Shown piece by piece: positions 10,506 through 19,674 of a stretch of 64,000 bases of DNA; position 1 is the first letter of the stretch; each line of letters begins with the position of its first letter. Position numbers and translations under genes: made by a program. The notes under the pieces were generated by a model that worked only from the letters and a program-made list of their open reading frames with translations, searched no databases and had not been told where the DNA came from. The stretch comes from Calonectria ilicicola (Eukaryota > Ascomycota > Sordariomycetes > Hypocreales > Nectriaceae). The stretch covers positions 1,860,001 to 1,924,000 of the forward strand of contig CP085832.1 in assembly GCA_020809705.1 (NCBI GenBank), in the 5' to 3' direction.

Positions 10506-12142
10506 ATTTAGTCATATAATACCCATGTGGGCTTCTTGTATCATATATTTGACGTATCCGATGTCAGGTTCTTGGCGGTGTACCTGAATTAGTGAAACAT
10601 GCGGGTTTGGCGTCAATAATGATTCCCCCACTGGGCGTCGGTCACCGACCATTGTAAAATGAAATCATTGCGCTTTTTTGCCGTAGAATTGTAGGTAACG
10701 ATATTCAACAGGCTGCTTCCAACTTCAAAGGTAGCATTTCTGGCAATCTGTAAGTTCGGCGCGGGATATTCGATGATTATATTCACCACCAAGCAGCGGT
10801 GCGGCCAAGATGGACGCTGAAATAAATTCCGGGGAAAAACTAACATCGAAGCACGGCAAAAATTCGCCCCCAGAAAATGTTTTAGTATGTGAGTATATCT
10901 ATTTTTAACTAAAACGCACCACGGCTGGATAAAACTCGCCGTTCTCCCAGATTTCGGGCTGCAAGCTGAAGCCACCGGAAGCCGAGACGCCGCCATGCTA
11001 GCGCGATGTCAGATATATCGTGCACTCCCGCCCCAGGACACATTGACCATTCAGATCGCCTTGGCGTTGCTTCGAAAATCCAGAAATTTTTTGATTGGCT
11101 ACATTATATCTGGATTCAACGCCAAATGCACCAGTCCGTGATAGAAGTGGTGCTCGGTTGAGGAAAACGGCTCCAACTGCAATTTTAGAGCTGTCCCAAT
11201 AGCACTAATTGCCGTGGCTCAAACATGATTCTATATTTATGATGGTGATACAATCTCGATCTACAAAGATCTTGGCGTTGCTGATACGAAGCAACGTCCT
11301 GATAATCAGGGTTTATGTGGATTGTTCTCCACTGTCGAATGCTTCCTGAGCATTGTAACCAGCATACCAGAGTGCACTAATGTCAGAAAGGTACGTCATT
11401 CGAATACCTAGTGGGGAATACCCCTACTTCTGAATCGCCAGTCTGCTGCATGTGCAAAGACCAGAGGTCGGCATTGATGTAGGAAACGTCGACTGTCAGA
11501 AGCATGCTGCCGATGGCTCACACAACATTGTCCTTCCATGGTTCGGCGATGGAGATGAAAGTCAAGTGATCCGCGTCTCTACTCCATACATTAGCGTAAA
11601 ATGTTAACTGCCAGCTTAGGAATAATAAGATACCGGCGATCATAAAGTCTATCAGCCAAGTAAGCCCCAGAAGCTAGGCGCTATTTTGACTATTCAAAAG
11701 TCGCCTTGCCCGCAAAAATGACGGGGCACATAGCGTCCGATGCTTTCGTCGGAGCGCTGGACATATTTTCACCGGTGTAGGACGCAACCAATTTGGCATG
11801 ACACATTGAATAGCCAGCAGTTTCCTCGCTACAATCGTCGAAGAAATGTGGGAAGGTAGGATTCTGATGCACAGAATTGATCCACTCAAAAGATTGGCCG
11901 TTTGATAAATCGCCCGCCGCGACACATCATTAACAGGAAGTAAATCTCGCAATGATGATATGATGATGAGACTATGAAAGCTGTCGGTGAGGCTAGATGC
12001 ACGGGAAGCAACAATAGAGGAATGGATTGTATTTATACGCGTCCCAGAGAGAATAACTGGGATTGGAGAGGTTCACAAGTGCTATAGCAAAGTCTAATAT
12101 ATTTCTATCCTTTCGTCGTTATCAATTGACCCTTCCCTGGAC

Positions 12143-12484
12143 CTATCCATGTTTATTCTTCATCCGGTTGATATCCTGGATGTCGCTCAGAAGCATAGAG
12201 ATCGTCCAGCCATCTTCTAGTGTTGTGCCATTTACATGAATGATGAACTGCACGGCCAATGGTCTGGGGATCTGATGTCTTATTTTACCAAGGTACAGGC
12301 GGGTATTCAATATGGAATTAGCCACCATGATGAAATCCCAATCCCTTAAGATCCAGGGATCCTTGGCGAATCTCGTAAAGATTGAGTGATGGAATATTGT
12401 CTTTGCGGGATTCGTTGGCTCATGCGGGGCTAGAGCCTCAGGCGGACCAACTGAGGGAGCTAAAACAACGCCGGTGACCGAACA
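12143..12484 (-). other. Unexplained open frame after an acceptor-like site (possible 3' exon)
   Basis: On the minus strand the frame is open for 114 codons to a TAG at 12143. It begins immediately after the sequence ATTTTAG, which would serve as an intron acceptor, and its first in-frame ATG is at 12328, leaving 61 codons. The product is of ordinary composition (for example RFAKDPWILRDWDF and VQFIIHVNGTTLEDGW) but matches no family I know. I could not find a compatible upstream exon in the 300 bp before the divergent PLP enzyme gene. It may be a relic. Confidence 0.2.
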
Positions 12485-12508
12485 CTAAAATTGACGGCGA
12501 CCGTAGCG

Positions 12509-12519
12509 TCGGGCACCGA
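12509..12519. promoter_or_regulatory. TCG(N5)CGA palindrome, candidate AflR-class binding site
   Basis: TCGGGCACCGA lies 262 bp before the ATG of the PLP-enzyme gene and fits the AflR consensus TCG(N5)CGA exactly. An AflR-type regulator is encoded 3.6 kb away. With six fixed bases, a match within 500 bp arises by chance in roughly one case in eight, so this is suggestive only. Confidence 0.35.
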
Positions 12520-12780
12520 CAACAGTGAATCAATCTATATCCTGATCCTGAACCAGCAACGGCCATCGGATAGGGAGGTTTCAGCCAGGTTTCAGGGGAG
12601 TTGATGCACACAAATTGGGCACAACACGCCTGTATAAGAGGCTATTTCTCTCCGATAATCACCATTTTATATATCCTAGGCAGGTCCTGTTAGCTTAATT
12701 ATCTAATATTCCCGACTTCAGATCAACCCTGTACGGCCAAAAAAAAACCTTCCATTCGTTCTAAGCGATCATTCTTCAAC

Positions 12781-14295
12781 ATGTTTTTTATGTATTATTT
12801 CTGTTTTCCCCTGGTGGATATCGCAAGGCTCTCTCGGCGGGCCAGAGAGAACGCATGGTTGCGTCAACAGCTCAAGAAGCGACCGCTTCACCGACAAAAC
12901 CCGAAGGATGCAGCAACTATCGATTTGGCTACCTCGGAAAATTGGCTTGTTCGCCCTCAAATGCTCACTCTCCTCAAGAGCAACGTTCAGAAAAATCTCA
13001 AAGAAAAGCACTTGTCGATGTCTGGCCTGGGAGGAACGCCGGAATTGTTGACCGCGATGTCGACCTTTTTCAACAACTTCTTTTCACCCACCATCCCGGT
13101 CAAGCCTGAGCATATCGTCACGGGACCAGGTCACCAGGCAGTTCTCGATACCTTGATCAACGACATTTGTGACGAGGGAGATGGACTCTTGGTAGCGACT
13201 CCCATGTCGGGTACGTAACAATTCATCTTGCTTGGGATATAACATCGTTTCAGTTACTCATCATTGCGAGGCTTTAGACATCTCTGGAATATCATCAGTA
13301 TTACGAAAAGGCGTGAAATTAGTTCCAGTTCATATTCCCTTCGAAAAATCGAATTCTGCTGACGAGGTTGTTGATGCCTACCGTGCTGCAGCGGACAACG
13401 CCTCATGCAACATTCGCGGCATCGTTGTTTCTAACCCTCAGAACCCGTTCGGCCACATCTGTCCAATTGAAGTCACCGAAGCTCTACTCAAGTACTGCGA
13501 GGAGACCGATATTCATTATGTATCGGACGAGGTTCACGCATTGTCTACTTTCGGCACCACCCGCCCAAATGCGGTTGAAGCTACCGACGTTTTCGAGTCA
13601 CCCTCGAATAAATTTACTTCCGTTTTATCCCGAAATCTAAGATGGCTTAAGGTCAATGGCTCCAGAGTCCACGTCGTGTACAGTATCGGCAAGGACTTTG
13701 GCTGCAGCGGACTTACACTTGTACGTTGATGTATTTCTTCGCAAGGTTTTCGTTTGCTAATGAGTAAATTCCATAGGGCTGTGTCATTACACAGACTAAC
13801 AAAAAGCTGCGAATGTCCCAGGCCATCCTGAACAACGCCAAGGTCTGCAGCACTTCAGCACTCATGGTTGCTCCCCTTCTTCAGGACACTGAGAAACTCG
13901 AATCCCTGGTGAACTTTAATCTCCGCCGAGTCCGTCAAGCCGCCGAGATTGCAACTCAGTTTGCAGAATTCCACGATCTCGAATTTTACAAGCCAGTTTC
14001 CGGAATCCACATGTGGCTCAGACTTTCGGAAGAATGTGATACTGAAGATGAAGAGGAGGATCTCGTCCAGCGCTGCGCCCAGCAAGGAGTGTTGGTAGGC
14101 AGTGGATCGGACTACGCTGGAATGGAAGCGGGTTGGTTCCGGCTCACCTTTGCACTTCCAGAGCAGGAACTTGTTGAGGGGCTTCGACGCCTTGAGGCGG
14201 CTGTCGGCTACAAAGAACAATTTGAGTACATCTCCCCAAGGGAGAGTCGGTTGAGGAACCGATGCTCAAAGCTTTTGAGTAAGTGTTACACGTAG
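12781..14295 (+). CDS. ACC synthase-like / class I-II aminotransferase-fold PLP enzyme
   Basis: A 471-residue fold-type I PLP protein. Exons: 12781-13210, 13254-13720, 13777-14295; introns of 43 and 56 bp with GT..AG borders. Visible landmarks in order: LSRRARENA near the N-terminus, GLGGTPELL, VTGPGHQAVLD (cofactor ring region), VSNPQNPFG (NPxNP motif), YVSDEVHA (the Asp that pairs with the pyridine nitrogen), and SIGKDFGCSGLTLG with the Schiff-base lysine at about residue 290. The family motif is usually S-x-S-K-D-F-G-x-x-G-x-R-x-G; here Ser is Gly and the phosphate-binding Arg is Thr (about residue 298). Relatives include ACC-synthase-like enzymes and C-S lyases of fungal metabolite clusters, so the reaction cannot be set from sequence. 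It converges on the SDR gene 560 bp downstream. The start is the first ATG; a second Met lies three codons later. Confidence 0.85.
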
Positions 14296-14855
14296 CTATG
14301 ATGGTGCAGGACACCGCTGGCGTTGGGAGCCCTCTTTTTTTGGCATTGCATGTTCTTTGCCGTACTGTATAGCAGCGTTTCATTTGTTTGTATTTTAGAT
14401 GTCTTCGTTAGATCATTCCCTCCATATTTTCCTTATCATTTAGATAGTCTTGCGGTCTATTTAATACTGACTCTGATGACCCCCACATACCACTGACCAG
14501 ATCTGTTAGTTTCTCTCTAACCACGATCCACATCGCTCATCTTCAATCTCTCATTAGAATCTCTTTTTTTTTACTTCTTTCATTTTTCTTCTTTAGTATT
14601 TGTTTCTGATATTATCTCCTTTCTTTTTTTTCTTATTCGAGGGCAATAGCCAAACCAATAGGCAGCCCGAATATCACCAGAGCTTTTCAAGATTCATGTT
14701 TTTTTATCATCTCATGGAGTTAAACATTTATATGAGCAAACACAGATAGTAAAATACACCAGATCTAGACAGAAAATAAATACTTATGATACATGTGTAA
14801 TTATCTCCGGTGGATACATATCAGATGATGCACACTACAGCAAATCTTCTTCAGC
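14296..14855. other. Intergenic region between convergent PLP-enzyme and SDR genes
   Basis: Tail-to-tail 3' regions of both genes. It contains T-rich tracts (about 14568-14632) on the plus strand, consistent with 3' untranslated and termination sequence. I see no gene. Confidence 0.6.
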
Positions 14856-15712
14856 TCAGAAGGGGCAAATTCCACCCTCTTGAACAACTTGGCCAACATC
14901 TGCATCTCTCTTTCCTTCAATAACGCCGAGAAGCACATCGGCACCAACGCTCGGATGACTAGCACCTCGTTTTGCGGATACCTCTTTGAGACCCCCAAGA
15001 TCTGTAGCTAAAAAGCCTGGAAACACCCCCCAAACTTTGACTCCGTCAGCCTTGAGTTTATGATTCCAGTCTACCATCAACATATTGAGTGCTGTCTTGC
15101 TACAACGATAGCCGATAACCTCAAACTCGATCTGCTTTGGCCATCCAGCAGGCGGTTCTGGAGTAGGAAAGTATGACTTGGCCGCAACAGTGAGATGAGA
15201 GAGTCCAGCCACAAACATCAACTTTGGGTCCGCTGACTTGAGTAACAATGGCATAAAATTCCAGGTTAGAACATGGGTGCCAGCGACGTTGGTGTTGTAG
15301 GCCCTGTTGAAGCACTCCCGTCGAGACATCTCGCTGGAGATACACTGTACCTCAAAACTAGCTCCTATTAATTGTTAGCTTGCCATATTTTAGTTATTGG
15401 TGGGTAGCCATGAGCTTTTTGCACACCTCCATTATTGACCAGAATGTCAATGTGGCTGAATTTGGCATTGACCTGCTGGAATGCGCGTTCTATTGACTCG
15501 TCGCTATCCAAATCAACCTGGACGAGTTCAATGGTATCGGTGCTATTTTTCAATCCTTCTTGAAGAGTTTCTATAGCAGCTTGGCCTCTCTCCAAAGAAC
15601 GACTGCCAAGAAGAATATGGTAGGAGCGGTCGGACTGCAACAACTTCTTGACAGTCTCATAGCCGAGACCATTGTTACCGCCAGTAATGAAAACAATTGT
15701 TTTAGATTCCAT
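14856..15712 (-). CDS. Short-chain dehydrogenase/reductase (SDR)
   Basis: A 264-residue NAD(P)-dependent oxidoreductase of the classical SDR fold. Exon 1 is 15712..15427 and exon 2 is 15364..14856, joined across a 62-bp intron (15426..15365, branch-like GCTAACAA) to give NNGGASFEVQ. Landmarks: the cofactor motif TGGNNGLG (residues about 10-17), the acidic VDLDSDES segment, NNGG (usually NNAG), an AGLSHL stretch with a candidate catalytic serine, and the catalytic YRCSK (YxxxK). PGFLATDLGG follows, as in many fungal SDRs. No signal or membrane segment, so probably cytosolic. It is head-to-head with the Zn2Cys6 regulator gene (753 bp apart) and tail-to-tail with the PLP enzyme. The substrate is unknown. 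Confidence 0.9.
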
Positions 15713-16465
15713 GGTTATTTTAGAATATAGTATAATTTAAATTGCATCGTATTATTGTATAGAACATTTCTGATTTTAATGGGATATTTATCCCTCCTGA
15801 AGACTTCGGAGCAAGGCGACATGTGGGGCAATTCGGACATCTTCAAAGGCCCACCTCGGCGGAACAGCACCTCAATCTCGGGCGAACATTCTACTCAACA
15901 TTATGAAAAGTAGAGTTCCATGAGAACAAAAAATACAAGTCAATTTGACCTCTCCAGGGAATTTTTCTTCAATCACATGAAACTAGTTCAACACAATGTT
16001 CAAACGGATTGACAGAACTTGCACACTTTTTTCTTGGACATTCCGGCCGCAATTGACACTGGCGACGGCAATCCATCCAAAAAACATGGCTTAGAGCATC
16101 AACATTCTCGATAAATTAAACCCAACTCTATTAATCATATAAATTTCGATATATATTAGACACTAAATCATCATTTTCCATTCCAATACGATCAATGGCT
16201 GTCTCTGACTTGTGTGCACCTACACGCCTCTTTCTGTCCGTTTCTTATCACCATGTGACCTCGGGTATTTCTTATCTCTTCCACCGAACCTCGGTGGGAG
16301 AGCATGACACCGTGATACCAGCTCCGAAATCAGTCCAGCTCATTGTCAACTCTTTTCGTCCGATGGGCAGGGAAAATGTATCAGGTAGCCAATTAGGTTT
16401 CAAGAATCGACCGAAACGCTCTGCCATGCAGCGGCCCTTGTCCACATCTTTCCGCACAGGTTACT
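15713..16465. promoter_or_regulatory. Divergent promoter region of SDR and Zn2Cys6 regulator genes
   Basis: 753 bp between the two start codons. The SDR-proximal part is A+T-rich. A short GC segment near 15853-15882 has CTCGGCGG and TCTCGGGCGAAC, which contain CGG/CCG half sites of the kind used by Zn2Cys6 factors, though not the TCG(N5)CGA spacing. An ATG at 16195 opens a 107-codon frame that overlaps the regulator's start in another frame. Assignment as a shared control region is inferred from orientation. Confidence 0.4.
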
Positions 16466-18715
16466 ATGAACACCCACCAGAACTCGCCGACGACAACGAA
16501 CCAGGAGTCACAAACTAAGCGTCGGAAAATACGAAGAGGCACCCGAAGTTGCTGGGAGTGCAAACGCAGAAAAGTACGATGTATTTTTTCATCGTCCGAG
16601 GATGAAGTTTGCGTTGCGTGTCGCAGACGCGGAGCAAAATGCATCAACCAGGAGCTACCCGAAGAACACTCTCGAGCGGAAAACAGTGGTTCCATATCTA
16701 CTGGGCAGCTTCAAAGAGCCGGTAATCTACTTCAGATATCTACCAATGATATCGAGCAAGGGACCAGTGTTGATGATGATACGGCAACCCCAGGCAGGGA
16801 TTGCAGTCGTCGTATCGAGTTCCTCACCCCCGCGAGCACAAGCAATGAAACCACATCACAAATCGGCGTGACATCTCCCATAGCAAGAATAAATGCATCC
16901 ACATCACAAGACGTTCCCAACGCAAGCCATTTATTGGTCGACGCCGGAAATTATGGCGCGCTCTCACGAGCTCTACACACAGCTCTTCCATCCCAGCAAG
17001 ATCTAAACATTCTGTGCAGTGCAGAATACAAGCCTGCTATTTACTTTTACCAAGTGAGCCTGAAATCATATCAAAATCTCGAACAAGAAGGATTCGACCG
17101 CGCAGCTGCATTGAGTATGAAGCCATCCAGTAGCACTCATCCAGTGCTACTCGCGCAACGAATGCTGATACTGGCAATCTTCCTGCATAATCTCATTCCT
17201 CAAGCCAACCATGGTCTTTCCGAGCACCCTCGCGTGATGATGAAAAGACTTGCAAATACTGCAATTCGTCTAGTTGCGACCAACGACGAATTATCCGGCA
17301 CAATGGAGTACTTGGAATGTCAAATGTTGGAGGCGAGTTACCATTGGTACTGTGGGAGTCTCCGCCGAGCTTATCTCTCCTGGCGAAGAGCCCTGGTATT
17401 GGCGCAGGTCATGGGCATCCATCGCCAATACCCTCCTCCCATAAAGAGAATCAGGCCAGGGGCAATGAATAGCCCGCAGTTCGTTTGGTTCAGGATTGTG
17501 TACATGGACCGGTTCTTCTCCTTGATGCTCCGATTGCCCCAAGGTACATCAGATGCCAGGATCGAACGTGAAGCAGCATTGTTGGATGCGACGCCAAATG
17601 AGCGTTTAGAGCGGGCGCACGCTGTAGCTGCAGGACACATTCTTGAACGCAACGAGCACGATCCTCATCTACAAGACTACTCTGCAACACAGAATATAGA
17701 TTCAGCGTTGCTGCGAGCGGCCAATTGCCTACCTTCTCGATTTTGGTCTCATCCCAATTTAGCAGGTGTACAGATGAACTCCAAAGGAGCATTCCAAGAA
17801 GTTATCCGCCAAGTGGACCAGATATTCCACTACACTCTAGTCAATCTGCTTCATCTTCCATACTTACTTCGTTTCAACACTGAACGCGAGTATGAATACT
17901 CAAGAATGACATGCGTAAACGCTAGTCGAGAGGTATTGATAAGGCTTGGTACATTTAACAACTATGATGCAGAAACGACCTACTGCCGGCCTGCTCATTT
18001 CTTTGCCCTTCTGGGTGCTGTGACTTTACTTCTTGCACATATCAACAATCGTCAGAGCCAGGAAGCGGCTGATATGTTGGCTCATCAGCGGCTAGGTGAT
18101 CACGCTATGATCGAGCAGGTGGTTGAGAAGATGGAACTTGTCGGCCGACTGAGTGAGGATATCCTGCTGAAGAAATCTGCAGTTCTGTTACGTCGTCTGC
18201 TAGATGCCGAAGAGGACTCAGCACAAGGACGTAGATACTCATTACTGTCTATAGAGGCGAATGAGGACGACCTGGAGAACCAGCGAAGCCTGGGAGACGA
18301 GTTACAAATTACTCTTCCGTATTTTGGGTCGATAAGACTAGTCCGTCAAACCCCTGACGCCGTGGAAAACATGGGAAATGGCGGTTGCTCAGATGCTCCT
18401 CAAACCAGGAACACCAATACCCACGACACTGTGCCCAGTCATGCACACCCAAATTGCACAGAACCTCAGTCTGCGATAGATTCATCCCCACTACATCCCA
18501 GTATTCCGTTAGGACTAACTCCTACAGATGGACAACAAAAGCAAAGCCTGTGTTCTGGCCCAGGTATGGATGTAAGCAGTGGGGTTTTTGGAGATATCGA
18601 TACATCGTTTTTTGAGAATCTGATGAACAATGTCAATGTGGCAGACGTTGGTAGCATCAATGATACCACCTGCACATGGGACTGGGGATGCGGAGAACTG
18701 TTTAGCAATGAGTAA
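16466..18715 (+). CDS. Zn2Cys6 transcription factor with fungal-specific regulatory domain
   Basis: A 749-residue nuclear regulator in one exon. The zinc cluster is at residues 29-59 with spacing CX2CX6CX9CX2CX6C (C29, C32, C39, C49, C52, C59), preceded by the basic KRRKIRRGTRS. Residues of roughly 180-580 have the helical, hydrophobic make-up of the fungal-specific transcription factor domain (for example MLEASYHWYCGSLRRAYLSWRRAL near 290 and FVWFRIVYMDRFFS near 335). The C-terminus is acidic and Asn/Thr-rich, a plausible activation region. It is divergent from the SDR gene and so is a candidate regulator of it. The ATG chosen is the only one that keeps the cluster in frame; an overlapping upstream frame starts at 16195. 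Confidence 0.88.
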   Translation: MNTHQNSPTTTNQESQTKRRKIRRGTRSCWECKRRKVRCIFSSSEDEVCVACRRRGAKCINQELPEEHSRAENSGSISTGQLQRAGNLLQISTNDIEQGTSVDDDTATPGRDCSRRIEFLTPASTSNETTSQIGVTSPIARINASTSQDVPNASHLLVDAGNYGALSRALHTALPSQQDLNILCSAEYKPAIYFYQVSLKSYQNLEQEGFDRAAALSMKPSSSTHPVLLAQRMLILAIFLHNLIPQANHGLSEHPRVMMKRLANTAIRLVATNDELSGTMEYLECQMLEASYHWYCGSLRRAYLSWRRALVLAQVMGIHRQYPPPIKRIRPGAMNSPQFVWFRIVYMDRFFSLMLRLPQGTSDARIEREAALLDATPNERLERAHAVAAGHILERNEHDPHLQDYSATQNIDSALLRAANCLPSRFWSHPNLAGVQMNSKGAFQEVIRQVDQIFHYTLVNLLHLPYLLRFNTEREYEYSRMTCVNASREVLIRLGTFNNYDAETTYCRPAHFFALLGAVTLLLAHINNRQSQEAADMLAHQRLGDHAMIEQVVEKMELVGRLSEDILLKKSAVLLRRLLDAEEDSAQGRRYSLLSIEANEDDLENQRSLGDELQITLPYFGSIRLVRQTPDAVENMGNGGCSDAPQTRNTNTHDTVPSHAHPNCTEPQSAIDSSPLHPSIPLGLTPTDGQQKQSLCSGPGMDVSSGVFGDIDTSFFENLMNNVNVADVGSINDTTCTWDWGCGELFSNE

Positions 18716-19038
18716 AATACCAGATTCAACGCTGAATTACTTGCGGATTGATAAGTCGATCTCAGTGGCTAGTCACATAGTCTCATTTTAAAATTTTGAA
18801 GTTTTGTCAAATTTAGATGTGTCGAGGCCGACAAAGTTTTCAATCAAAGTTTTTATGGGCATCCCAGAGTTCTAGCTTGCACGGCCCTATGATAAATTAA
18901 TTATAAGACAGAGGCCAATAACATCAATGCTCCGCGAATCGTACAGCTGCAGCCATGATGGGAGGTACTCCTTATATTTATCTTGCATTTAAAAAAATTT
19001 TAAATATGAAATCGAAATCTAAGCTCAAATCAAAATAG
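18716..19038. other. Intergenic, A+T-rich
   Basis: Includes a run of A and T around 18985-19015 (TTTAAAAAAATTTTAAATAT). No gene seen. Confidence 0.6.
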
Positions 19039-19674
19039 ACAGCTGCCGGTATCTATGAAGTGATTTTAGTAGTCTTAAGCAATAGCATTCTGGTCCCAAG
19101 TTCCCTGGACGATGGTGTACTGTGTGCAAAGTGTAATAACTTGACGAAGTTCTCATGCCAGTTCAATGAAGATTTCATTGCCATACTGTACTACTCTAAT
19201 CCAGTGGCTTGTTTCAACTACATTAGTACCAGACGACAATATGGTTTCCATGGTGATGTTTCCCGCGTTAATTATGTCCTATTTACCAATATATTGAGAC
19301 CCTACAATGGATTGGGACAATATCAACTCAGGGGTATTTCGCCGACAGTGGTTACCCTAGACCTTCATAATAGCCCTCGTTGGCATTGGCTTTATTTGAG
19401 TAGGTGCTCGACTCAGCTGGAGGAAATACGGAATCCACGTGTACATAACATACATGGAACATCTTGTGATCGAATTAAACTTATAGAGCTCAAACAAGGA
19501 ACTATGGAACAATCTGCCCAACGTCATCAGAATCTTCTACAAGACCCCCAAATGCATGCAATGCCCAAGGAGAAATATGCATCAGATAGATGTGAGTTAT
19601 GCAGGGTAGTTTATTCTCAACCCTTTCTGGACGAGTCTCCGGATCAGCATAGGGGCCACGAGGCAGACTTTTAG
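19039..19674 (+). other. Long open frame without an early ATG
   Basis: The frame is open for 212 codons, unusually long for this A+T-rich stretch, but its only internal Met codons lie near the end. It opens directly after AAAATAG, which could be an intron acceptor, yet I found no phase-compatible ATG exon just upstream. The predicted product has no motif that I know; cysteines cluster at the end (CELCRVV). It may be the last exon of an unrecognised gene, a relic, or chance. Confidence 0.2.

Larger units (their letters stand above)
10506..12780. other. Intergenic region with scattered minus-strand open frames
   Basis: No gene can be resolved. The minus strand has a 127-codon ATG frame (10613-10996), a frame of about 80 codons (about 11690-11925) preceded by TATAAATA at 12037..12030 but out of frame with the first ATG, and a 114-codon frame (about 12143-12484) that opens right after a splice-acceptor-like TTTTAG and lacks an early ATG. 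None has a motif I recognise. Near 12665-12674 TTTTATATAT is a likely TATA element for the plus-strand PLP enzyme. Confidence 0.4.
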
